A stretch of 64,000 nt of DNA from JACKBK01 sp963707275 (lineage in GTDB: Bacteria > Chloroflexota > Anaerolineae > JAAEKA01): the NCBI GenBank assembly GCA_963707275.1, contig CAVPPH010000013.1, positions 461,772-525,771 of the forward strand, given 5' to 3'. The position numbers were made by a program, and so were the translations under genes. The notes beneath the pieces were generated by a model, which saw only the letters and a program-made list of their open reading frames with translations, made no database searches and was not told the DNA's origin. This document shows positions 33,301 through 41,459 of the stretch, piece by piece (the first letter of the stretch is position 1; every line of letters starts with the position of its first letter).

Positions 33301-35515
33301 TGAGGCCCGCCATCAAGTTTGAAATGACCGTGCCTTCGTCGGCAGTGGTGGTGCTGGTCTCAGGCGCGCTGGGCGCTCCGAAAAGCGCCACCTCCGCCCC
33401 TTCGCTTTCGGTGACGCTCAGGCCGGCGATGCGAATCTGAGGCTCGTAATAGGAGACAGCGACCTCGGGAGTGGTCTTGATCGTCGACTTGGTCGTCCAG
33501 TAGCCGTAGTTGCCGTAGAATTCGATGAAAGACGCGGGTCGACGTTTTCTCGTCGGTGTTGGCTTGCACCAGCCAGCCAAGCTGCATGCCGGTCAGATTG
33601 AGACCCAAAGATGAGTCACTGGCAGTGAATACCATGTGAGCCTTGAAGGCGTCCACCGCCCCGTCGGCGCCGACCGTCGTGACCGGCGCCATGACCGTGT
33701 AATTCCCGTTGCTGTCCGGCCCGCTGACAAGGTAACCGTAGTTCTCGCTCAGACTGGGCGGGATCGTGGTCTTGAACTGGATCATCGGGAAGAGCAGGAC
33801 GTCGTCGGCGGAGTTGTCCAGGTCCTGGACTTGCGCCAGGTCGTCGGATGGCCAGTCCAGTGGCGTGGTCGCGTAGCGCAAGTGCGTCGCGTCCTGCGGC
33901 TGCACCAGCAGATCGATGTAGACGGTGGTGTCCTGGTGCAGCTGCGCCGTCGGCTTTGTGACCTTCAGATCATAGGACGATTTGTAGCCGAGCACGGTGA
34001 AAGGCGAGTTGTCCAGCGAGTCGACCACGCCGTCGCCGTCGTTGTCGTCGTCCCAGGGGTTGGGGATGCCGTCGCCGTCGGGGTCCAGCGTGCTGGCGTT
34101 CAGCGTTGCCCAGTTGGGATTCCACTCGGCCGCGTCGTCCATGCCGTCGAGGTTGGAGTCACGCATCTTCGGGTCGGTGGTCCAGGTGACGTTATTCAGC
34201 GTGAAGCCTTGCAACTCCAGCGTGTCGGTGATGGTGTCGCCGTCACTGTCGGCGTGGTTGTAGTCCGTTCCTAGGCAACTCTCGGTGAGATTGTCCATGC
34301 CGTCCTGATCCTGGTCGTCCGCGGCCGGCAGCCCGCCGGGGATGTTGGAACAGTCGCTGACGTCGGTTGTCACCACGGCCGGCTGCGCCAGCCGGGAGAG
34401 CGCGTCCTGTAGGCGGGCGTCATCCAACACGGGCGCGCCGCTCTCCGGGTTGCCTTCGATCTGCGGTGGATTCTCCTGAGCGGCCAGGCGATCCAGCGAG
34501 CGGGCGGCGACGCCGGTTTGCAGCAACGGGGTAAACACAAACACGACCGTCATGCCGATGGCAACGGCAACGTAGCCGGCGCGGCGGCGAATCACAAGCA
34601 CGCACCAGCGCAATCGCTGCCAGCAGCAGGCTCACAGACAGGGCGGGGTAGATAATCTGACGCAGCAAGGCGAGGCCCGGCGCAATGCTGGAGGCAGTTT
34701 CACCGGCTGAAACGGCGGCGTTGGCGGCAGCAGACGGCGCCTCGATGGGCGCAATCGGCGCGCCGAAATCGCGGTAATCGACGCGCATCTGCAAGCGGGC
34801 GTCGAACCCGGCTGTCACTGCCGGCAGCGTAAGGTCAAGCTGCAACCGCTGCGGCAGGCCGTCGTCGCCGACCCACAGCTCGCCGCTGCCCGCGATGTTC
34901 CAGTAGCCTGCCTGCGGCTGAATGCTCACGACGAGACCGGCGTCCTGGCTGAGCAGCGTCTCAAGGCGCTGTCGCATCAGATCGGCATAGCGCACGCTGT
35001 CGATGGCAAACCCGTAGTGGCGCGAGATGCCGGCGGCGCTCTGGGCGTCGGGCAGCCGTTCCACGTCCTTGACGGCATCCAGCAGCGACACGGCGTCAGC
35101 AGCCGGCCCGGCAGTACCCAGCGGATCGCTGACTTTGCGCCAACTTCCCTGGGTGTCAATGTAGGCATCGTTGCCGACCAGCAGCACCTCGTGTGCTCTG
35201 CCGGCCGCTGCCGTCGTCGTCCAGCGTGAAACTGAGGCGCGCGTGACCTGGTTCGGCAACCTCGCCGTCGAGGCGAATCGTCTGCACTGCGACTTGTCCG
35301 CCGCTTGCCGCGGCCGCTCCGGCAGGCGTCACCTGCTGGCGGACCTCGGCCGAGAAACGGTGGGATTTGGCGCTGTGGACTGCGTCCAGCGCGGCCTGCA
35401 CCGCGGCAGCCGGGCCGGGTTCGCGGGCTTCCGCCGGGAGGCGCAGCGCGAAAACTGCGCAGCCAAGGACAATCGCTGCGATGACGACGAGAATGCCTGT
35501 TTTTTGCCGATTCAT
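21318..35515 (-). CDS. Giant multidomain surface protein, copy C (~4,730 aa, three LamG domains, frames interrupted)
   Basis: Complete paralog, ATG at 35515 (MNRQKTGILVVIAAIVLGCA) with GGAG upstream, stop TAA at 21320-21318. Order: signal/anchor; lipoprotein-like domain (35400-34750, GSGELWVGDDGLPQRLQLD); two membrane segments (34680-34520); TSP3 (34320-34000); shared middle domain (33580-32300); membrane segments (32290-32160); TSP3 (31540-31080); Ig-like repeats (30640-29900); six to seven FG-GAP blades (29800-28640, GDVNGDGLSDLLIG); beta-helix cassettes alternating with LamG domains (about 28180-27530, 27200-26530, 25610-25020); Ig-like (24780-23450); CBM9/DOMON-like (23290-22740); DUF11-like (22690-22300); Ig-like; tail RRIWMPLVNRYD. 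It lacks the second FG-GAP/VCBS-like block of copy B. Roughly nine frame changes occur. LamG and CBM9-like modules suggest glycan contact; no catalytic domain is evident. Confidence 0.8.
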
Positions 35516-35571
35516 GCTGTTGCTCCAGCCATCGTCGATGGCGCCAGGTTCGATCTTCTTGCTAGGTCTGA

Positions 35572-35679
35572 CTTAGGGCGCGTCTATAAATAGCTTTCCG
35601 GTGTTGGCTCGGTCAGCCCGCTCCGGGGTGCTGCGCAAGACCGGCCAAAGCGGCAACCAATTGATAGACGCGTCCTTAG
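35572..35679. repeat. Short inverted-repeat element upstream of giant gene C
   Basis: Arms CTTAGGGCGCGTCTAT (35572-35587) and ATAGACGCGTCCTTAG (35664-35679) are inverted with two mismatches and enclose about 75 bp. The right arm overlaps the 3' end of the preceding small gene. A hairpin here could attenuate read-through from the SARP-box promoter at 36015-36047 into gene C. Confidence 0.5.
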
Positions 35680-35960
35680 CTGCGCACGTCTTGCACAGGC
35701 TTGTCGTCAACGTTGGCCAGCTCCAGAGACCCACGATTCGCGACCACTGCGGTCTCTTCAGGGTCATCGGGCGCGGCGCCGAAGGTAACGTGTGAATGCA
35801 GGTAGTGCAGCAGAAGCGGGATGCTGGCGAAGCGCACCACCTCGCCGGTATGCACGGACTGGGCCGAACCCCGCCAGTGTGATCCGCCTGAATCACGCCA
35901 CATGCGGATCATGAATGCAACGTAGGATCCCTCTGATTGCTGGTGCTGGTCTTTTTTCAC
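35676..35960 (-). CDS. Small conserved hypothetical protein (94 aa)
   Basis: GTG start at 35960 with GGAG about 8 nt upstream; the frame is uninterrupted. The sequence contains YVAFMIRMWRDSGGSHWRGSAQSVHTGEVVRFASIPLLLHYL in consecutive stretches, a pattern I recognise only as a small soluble family of Chloroflexota without assigned function (aromatic/charged start, W-R-G-S core, helical LLxYL end). No signal peptide or membrane segment is visible. It follows a SARP-box-like promoter directly and precedes giant gene C by about 160 nt on the same strand, so the two may be co-transcribed. Confidence 0.65.
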   Translation of the reverse strand: MKKDQHQQSEGSYVAFMIRMWRDSGGSHWRGSAQSVHTGEVVRFASIPLLLHYLHSHVTFGAAPDDPEETAVVANRGSLELANVDDKPVQDVRS

Positions 35961-36014
35961 TGATCGGACTCCAATGGTAAGCGATGGACGACTGGGTGCC
36001 GTGCTCTGCGTCGC

Positions 36015-36047
36015 AGCATATCAAACGACCGTATCAAGATCGCATCA
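36015..36047 (-). promoter_or_regulatory. SARP-box-like promoter of the small hypothetical gene (and possibly gene C)
   Basis: On the minus strand: TGATGCG (36047-36041), 4 nt, TGATACG (36036-36030), 9 nt, TATGCT (36020-36015). Spacing is identical to the boxes at 4801-4833 and 41304-41336. The predicted start of transcription lies about 50 nt before the GTG at 35960. Confidence 0.6.
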
Positions 36048-36058
36048 AACGAGGCCGC

Positions 36059-37731
36059 TTATCGTATTTCGGAGAAATTGAGCGGCGTGGATGGCAGAAA
36101 CGTGCAGTGGCAGGCGGGTACGGTGGGTGTCGCGGTTGCGGTCGGCGTTGCTGTTGCGGTTGCGGTCGCTGCCGGTAGCAGGTCGTGCGGAAAGGCCACG
36201 GTCCAACTCGTGTTCGCCGCGACGAAAATGGTCATCTGGTTGGGGCTGGACGCGTAGCCTGGCGGCGGCGTTTGTTCCAGCACGGTGTAGTAGCCAGGTT
36301 CGACCGCGGCGAACGTGAACTGGCCGCTGCTGCCGGTCGTTTGGGTTGCCATGACTGTGCTGCCGCGCATCAGTGCAATCACCGCGCCGGGCAGGCCCGG
36401 CTCGCCTTCGTCCGGCAAGAGGTTGCCGTTTTCATCGAAGAACACTGCGCCGCTCACTGCGCCGTGGGGCGGCGTCGCCGTGGGAGTGGCCGTGTGCGTG
36501 GCTGTCGCCGTGGCCGTGGGTGTGGTCGTCGGCGTGCTGGTCGGGGTGTGCGTCGCCGTCGCCGTGTGCGTCACTGTCGGCGTCGCAGTTCGGCATGCCC
36601 GTGCCGCGCCAGATGTGGCCGGTGTGATCGACCATGACGACGTCGTTCATGCGTGCACCCAGAGGTCGGTGATATCCGCATCGGTCGGCGACGTGACCTG
36701 GTGCCACGAGAAGCCGTCGGTGGTGCGCATCAACAGCCCACCGCCCGTGCATTCCTCGGTCAGTTCGTTGGGCGCATCGATGCAGCCGCGAGGCGAAACC
36801 GTGGGTCGCATCGGCCATTTGCACGTTGAGCAAGCGCGGCCGGTGGCCGGTCAGCGGCGGCGCGTTGGCAGGCTCCCACGTGTCGCCGCCGTCGAGACTG
36901 CGGTAGATGTGGAATACGCCGTCGGTGGTGTTGGTCTCGCTGCCGCCGACCAGCCAGCACGCGTCGTTGCCGGTGCACCAGACGCCATAGAAGCGCGCCG
37001 CGGGCGCCGCGCGGCGTATCCACGTGTCGCCGTTGTCGCTCGAGTAAAAGGCGGTAGCCTGAGCTGCGGCATAACAAACGCCTGCGGACGGGCAGGAGAA
37101 GTCGTACACCTCGACTTGCAACGGATCATTGGCGATCTCGGCGGTGAAGGGGATGCCATCGCTGCTGCGCAGGAAGTTGGCGCGGCGGCCGGGTTGGTTC
37201 GCATAGCCGCTGGTGCCGGCCAAGGCAGTCGAACTCGACGCCGGTCCAGCCTGCCGACCACAGCCAGCCGGTCCAGTCGGCGTCGATCACGCCGGGCGTC
37301 CAGGTCACGCCACCGTCGACCGTGCGCAGGATGCGCGGTGTGCCGGCGCCGGCGATCCAACAGGTGTCCGCGTCGCTGCACGCCAGTCCGCGGGCGAAGC
37401 GGTTGGTGCCGGGCAACTGTGTGACCGTCCAGGTTTGGCCGCCGTCCGTGGTCTTCCCAAGGTAGCTTGGTCCTTCGCCGTTATTGACGTTCCAGTCTGG
37501 CCCGCCCAGCGCATAGCCGATATCAGACGTTGGAAAGTTGAGCGTGTACCAGAAGACACCGGGACTGTTCTGCACCAACTCCCAGTCCAGCACGTTGATG
37601 TCGCGGTCCGGCGCGAGCACGCCAGGTCCCACGAAATGGGCAGGAAGCAGTGCTGCGCTGGCCGGCGCCGCCAGCGCAAGCACCAGAACGATCGGCACCA
37701 ACCACAGTCCATGTTTTTGTTTCTTGCGCAT
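36059..37731 (-). CDS. YCF48/BNR-repeat surface protein with Thr-Pro linkers and SdrD_B-like domain
   Basis: ATG at 37731 after GAGAGGA; signal peptide MRKKQKHGLWLVPIVLVLAL. The first two thirds show BNR/YCF48-type blades (KTTDGGQTWTVTQLPGT, RTVDGGVTWTPG, YSSDNGDTWIRR, RSLDGGDTWEPA) with regular Cys pairs (ACSDADTCW, WCTGNDACW). A Thr/Pro/Ala linker (about 36590-36480) follows, then an SdrD_B-like Ca-binding domain (VFFDENGNLLPDEGEPGLPG), a second TATPT linker and a short end FLPSTPLNFSEIR. At least three frame changes (near 37215, 36790 and 36590) interrupt it; removing them gives a continuous protein of about 555 aa. BNR/YCF48 propellers occur in many exported proteins without shared enzymatic function. 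Not recognised as a specific enzyme; likely a secreted or cell-wall-displayed propeller. Confidence 0.65.
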
Positions 37732-37874
37732 AGTCCTCTCCGTGACGCGAGCGGCCAGTTTTCAGAGGTCGATTGACAGGCCATCCAATCAGACTACGGA
37801 AGTGGACGATTCTTGCCGTCGACTTTCGTAATCCATCCAGGACATTTCTAGTCAGTCTCTCAACGTCCGCCGTC

Positions 37875-39980
37875 TCAATTTCCGCTGACTTTCTGCAGCA
37901 GGATGTGGTAAAGAATGAGCGCGCTGTTGTGCAGATCGTCGATGGGCGCGCCCTCGCTTAGGCCGTGGAAGTTGATCGGCGGCCCGAGGTCGGCGGAGAA
38001 GAGAGCGCCGGCTGCCACCAGCGATGGGAAGCCCTTGGCGTCGGTGCCGCCGCCCGTAGCGATCTGCGGGCAGGCAACCCCCATGACTTCCTCGAACCCC
38101 TTGCTGACGGTCTTGAACTGCGGGCCGCTCGGGTCGGTCACATCCGGCGCGTAGGGAGAAATGGTGGTGTAGGTCAGCCCTGCGTCAGGAGCTAACTCGT
38201 TGTAACGCGCCACCAGTTCGTCGAAGACGGCGGGGAAGACGCTCTTGCCGGGCAACAAGCCGGGAGTCACGCCGGTGTAGGGTGTGTCGTGATGGCCCAG
38301 CGTGTAGCGAATGTCGACGGCAAGGTTCAGCGTTTGTCCGTCGTCAGACGGTGTCAGGCGCGTCAGCGCATAGCTGGTGCCGTTGCCCTCGACAAAGACC
38401 TGATCGAATCGTCGCAGCAGCTCGGGATGTTTCTCGCCAAAGACCTGCGTGCCCCAGCCCCACTCGATGAACTGGGCCATGCGGCCATAGCCGTTGGGTG
38501 CCAGCGTGCCGTCGTCTACCAGGCCGGCCAGGAAATTGGCCAGCGATACCAACGGATTGGCGCCATCTGTCCGGTTCTCCCCAGGCGCCGAGCCGTGTTG
38601 CGCACCTTCGACGGTGGTTGTCAGCACCAGTCCGGCATCGACCCTGGCAACCTGGAGCGGGGCCCGGTGGTAGTCGGGATCGTCGAACCCATAGACTGCG
38701 TACATCTCCTCGATGCTCGCTGCTAACTCATCCAGTGCGACCGGATCTGATCCTTCGATACGTGCCGTGGCTTGATCGGGAATCTGGTTGGTGGCGCCTG
38801 AAGGTGTTCTGAGATCTGCAATCCAAAGGTTACCCGCCGCGCTATCGCTCAGCGGTATGCTGAAGATCGGCCGCTCGATGCCTTTCTCCGCGCGGACACA
38901 CCAGAACGCGTCCAGTACAATGCCGAGTTCCGGCGCGCCGACGGCGTCCAGATAGTAAGGCATGTTCATGTCGGTCTCTTCGGCCGTGTCGAAAGAGCCC
39001 TCCAGCGTCCAGCCGTCCAGAGCGTCCGTGCCGTCGAAACGCTCAGCAGCGGCTTCGAGCACGCTCAATGCGAGGATGCCCGGACCCTTGTCGTCTACCG
39101 TACCACGGCCGACCAGGAATGGTTGCTGTCCACCGCGATAGTCCCTGATTTCGACGCGCGGCTCAAAGGGTTTCCAGGCATCTTCGCCTGGCGGCACCGT
39201 GTCCATGTGGGTCAGGATCGAGAACTTGCGCGGGCCGTTGCCGAGGCGAAACCCGAAGACCCAGCGCGACACGCCATCGATTTCCTGTTGCCATTCGAAC
39301 GGCTCGAGGCGCAACGTTTTTTGTCCCGCGTTGAACGTATCGACGCGCTGGCCGAGCGTGTCGCGGATGCGCTGCAAGTTGGCGACGACGCGCGCCTCGC
39401 TGTCGGGGGAAGAGTCGCGGTAGGTCTGGATCTCGACCAGCGCGGACGTGTCGGGGATGAACGTCTCGTCGAGTCGTGCAACGAGGAAGGCATCCACGTC
39501 ACTGTCAATTGTCGCCGCTCCTGTGGACGCCGCGTCCTGCGGTGTCTCCTCCGGAGGCCGCGAAGCTGGCCCGCACTCGCCGCGGAAGAAGGCCCACTCG
39601 TCGCAGACGCTGTCGTCGGGGAAGACGCACAGGCCCGACGGTCCGTCCCCTTGCTGCCCGCGCACCTGTGTCTGCCCGCCGTGATCAAGGCAGTATTGGG
39701 TGGCGGGATTGGGAATGCCAATCTCTGCCGGCGGCTGCGAAGCTGGCCCGCACTCGCCGCGGTAGAAAGCCCATTCGTCGCAGACGCTGTCGTCGGGGAA
39801 GATGCACAGGCCCGACGGCCCGTCGTTTGCCTGCCCGTGCATCTGCGTCTGCCCGCCGTGATCGAGGCAGTATTGCGTGGCCGGATTAGCGATTTGACTT
39901 GGAGTCGATGGCGGATAGCATGCCGCCGCCGCTACCATGACCAACACAAAGACGATTAGTAGAATCGGTTTCGTCCGCAT
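37875..39980 (-). CDS. DUF333-DUF333-M20 family metallopeptidase lipoprotein (701 aa)
   Basis: Uninterrupted frame. The signal peptide ends in a lipobox (VAAAAC, Cys21). Two near-identical DUF333 units follow at about residues 32-77 and 91-136 (NPATQYCLDHGGQ ... FPDDSVCDEWAFYRGEC). From about 165 on the protein is an M20-type dipeptidase/deacylase: HMDTVPPG (near 257, metal His/Asp), VDDKGPG (near 295, bridging Asp), AEETDM (near 333, catalytic and metal Glu) and the final metal His in DDLHN (near 683). The length and inserted lid resemble PepV-like members. Expected role: extracytoplasmic hydrolysis of peptides or N-acyl amino acids. It starts 52 nt after the LivJ-type binding protein, so the pair probably forms a peptide/amino-acid scavenging operon. 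The tandem DUF333 fusion is unusual. Confidence 0.85.
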   Translation of the reverse strand: MRTKPILLIVFVLVMVAAAACYPPSTPSQIANPATQYCLDHGGQTQMHGQANDGPSGLCIFPDDSVCDEWAFYRGECGPASQPPAEIGIPNPATQYCLDHGGQTQVRGQQGDGPSGLCVFPDDSVCDEWAFFRGECGPASRPPEETPQDAASTGAATIDSDVDAFLVARLDETFIPDTSALVEIQTYRDSSPDSEARVVANLQRIRDTLGQRVDTFNAGQKTLRLEPFEWQQEIDGVSRWVFGFRLGNGPRKFSILTHMDTVPPGEDAWKPFEPRVEIRDYRGGQQPFLVGRGTVDDKGPGILALSVLEAAAERFDGTDALDGWTLEGSFDTAEETDMNMPYYLDAVGAPELGIVLDAFWCVRAEKGIERPIFSIPLSDSAAGNLWIADLRTPSGATNQIPDQATARIEGSDPVALDELAASIEEMYAVYGFDDPDYHRAPLQVARVDAGLVLTTTVEGAQHGSAPGENRTDGANPLVSLANFLAGLVDDGTLAPNGYGRMAQFIEWGWGTQVFGEKHPELLRRFDQVFVEGNGTSYALTRLTPSDDGQTLNLAVDIRYTLGHHDTPYTGVTPGLLPGKSVFPAVFDELVARYNELAPDAGLTYTTISPYAPDVTDPSGPQFKTVSKGFEEVMGVACPQIATGGGTDAKGFPSLVAAGALFSADLGPPINFHGLSEGAPIDDLHNSALILYHILLQKVSGN

Positions 39981-40032
39981 TTCGTCACCTGTTTCCTTTG
40001 TTGAGTATTTTCAAGCTCAGTTGGGGTCAGTG

Positions 40033-41238
40033 CTAGGGAGCCGGCACCTGTACCGGTATCAATTGCTCTGCCAGCCGCAGCGACCCGTTGTCCGCAGCAA
40101 GGATCGCGACCGACTTGACCGGGATCTGGCTGCCGGGTGGGAAGCCGATCTGTCCGGTTACGCCGTGGAACTCGCTGATGCCTTGCAGGGCGCTGCGCAC
40201 GGCTTCGGGGTCGTCCCTGCCCGCCTGGCTGATCGCTTCCATCAACAGCCTTGCCGCGTCGTAGCCCAGCGCCGCGAAAGCGTCAGGCGGGGAGTTGGGA
40301 TACGCTTCGGAATAAGCTTTGCGAAATGGGGCCACGGCTGGGTCGTCGTTGTTTGGCCCAAGGTAGACGTGGGTGGTGTAGTAGACTTGGCTCACCTCGG
40401 GGTGCTGTTCCCACAGCCCGGCCACGTCCAGCCCGTCGCCGCCCAAAATCGGTCCATCGTAGCTGGCGGCGCGCAGCGCATGAACTGCATCGAGCGCCTC
40501 GTCAGGTGTCGCGGCCAGGTAGACCAGATCGGCCGGTTGCAGCTTCGCTGCCGCGGCGGCCGCAGCAGCCGCGCCGGTGGCTTCGATAGCCTGCACCGAC
40601 GCAACCTTGCCGCCTAACTCCTCGAAGCGTGTGCGGAAATAGGCTTGCAACAGGCCGGCGTAGGTCGATCCGCCGGTATAGAGAATGGAAACGGTGCGGG
40701 CCGACAGGTTCTCGTAAGCCCACTCAGCGCCGGCTGCTGCCTGGACGTTGTCGCCGAAACAGGCCAGGAAGACGTAGCCGGGGGCTTCTTCGGGCAGTTT
40801 TGGTGAGGTAGCGCCGGAGGTCAGAAAGACGCGACCGCTGTCCGCGGCCACAGGCGCGACAGCCAGCACGGGATCGGTATCAGAAAAACCAAAGAGCGCC
40901 GCAGTTGATGGATCCTTCTCCAGGATCGCAGTTGCGGCTGCGCGAATCACGGCCTGGTCTGTTTCGCCGTCTTTCAGCACCAGTTCGACCGGACGTCCCA
41001 GCAGGCCGCCGCCCGCGTTGACCTGATCCACGGCCAGCTGCGCGCCCTTCGCGGACGGAACGTCGAGGACCGCTTGCCCGCCAGTGAGGTTGTAGATCGC
41101 GCCCAACACGATGGGAGCAGACGCTGGCGACGGATTGTTTGCCGGCGCGGACGGTGCCACGATCGGCGGCGCAGTGCACCCGCTCAGACCAAGCGCAAGC
41201 AGTGTGACAGCAGCAGGGATTCTGATATGTCTTCTCAT
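40033..41238 (-). CDS. Branched-chain amino-acid-type (LivJ/Peripla_BP_6) substrate-binding lipoprotein
   Basis: 401 aa, uninterrupted. Lipobox LSGC with Cys21, then a Pro/Ala/Ser tether and the type I periplasmic-binding fold: VLGAIYNLTGGQAVLDVPSAKGAQLAVDQVNAGGGLLGRPVELV at the N-terminus, the hinge/ligand region FLTSGATSPKLPEE, and a C-terminal lobe with DAFAALGYDAARLLMEAI. It is a binding protein for amino acids or a related small amide; the exact ligand cannot be read. No permease or ATPase lies beside it, so it either serves a transporter elsewhere or acts as a sensor. It follows a SARP-box-like promoter and lies divergent to the SARP regulator. Confidence 0.85.
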   Translation of the reverse strand: MRRHIRIPAAVTLLALGLSGCTAPPIVAPSAPANNPSPASAPIVLGAIYNLTGGQAVLDVPSAKGAQLAVDQVNAGGGLLGRPVELVLKDGETDQAVIRAAATAILEKDPSTAALFGFSDTDPVLAVAPVAADSGRVFLTSGATSPKLPEEAPGYVFLACFGDNVQAAAGAEWAYENLSARTVSILYTGGSTYAGLLQAYFRTRFEELGGKVASVQAIEATGAAAAAAAAAKLQPADLVYLAATPDEALDAVHALRAASYDGPILGGDGLDVAGLWEQHPEVSQVYYTTHVYLGPNNDDPAVAPFRKAYSEAYPNSPPDAFAALGYDAARLLMEAISQAGRDDPEAVRSALQGISEFHGVTGQIGFPPGSQIPVKSVAILAADNGSLRLAEQLIPVQVPAP

Positions 41239-41303
41239 GTCGTTTCACCGTTGATCAAAAGTCGATTGCTGTGGTTGATCGATTCCACAGGCTGATTGCT
41301 GCT

Positions 41304-41336
41304 ATACTACCAGCGGATCGTACCAAGATCGCATCA
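41304..41336 (-). promoter_or_regulatory. SARP-box-like promoter of the LivJ-type lipoprotein
   Basis: On the minus strand: TGATGCG (41336-41330), 4 nt, TGGTACG (41325-41319), 9 nt, TAGTAT (41309-41304). It is the third copy of the motif and lies in the 221-bp divergent region next to the regulator gene, which could also allow feedback on the regulator. The predicted leader is about 60 nt. Confidence 0.6.
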
Positions 41337-41407
41337 AACCGGCGCGACAACGCACGCGTAATGCAGAAAACCGGGAATAAGCCTGTCGCAATCACTGTAA
41401 ATCGTGG

Positions 41408-41413
41408 TACAAT
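41408..41413 (+). promoter_or_regulatory. Possible -10 box of the SARP regulator gene
   Basis: TACAAT lies 47 nt before the ATG at 41460. The hexamer 17 nt upstream (GTCGCA) is a poor -35, so this promoter is tentative. Confidence 0.3.
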
Positions 41414-41459
41414 GTGTCCGGCCCAAACGGATTGCTACTCTGCTTGGCGAACAACGACC

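Noticed and set aside
31000..34300. GTCGCCGTC-like recurring DNA words across the giant genes as a regulatory repeat
   Set aside because: They are codons of the Ca-binding DxDGDG motifs of TSP3 repeats read on the minus strand.
36480..36600. Short tandem GTGGGTGT/CGCCGT-like repeats as a possible microsatellite or CRISPR-like array
   Set aside because: They encode the Thr-Pro-Ala linkers of the YCF48-type protein and lack unique spacers.
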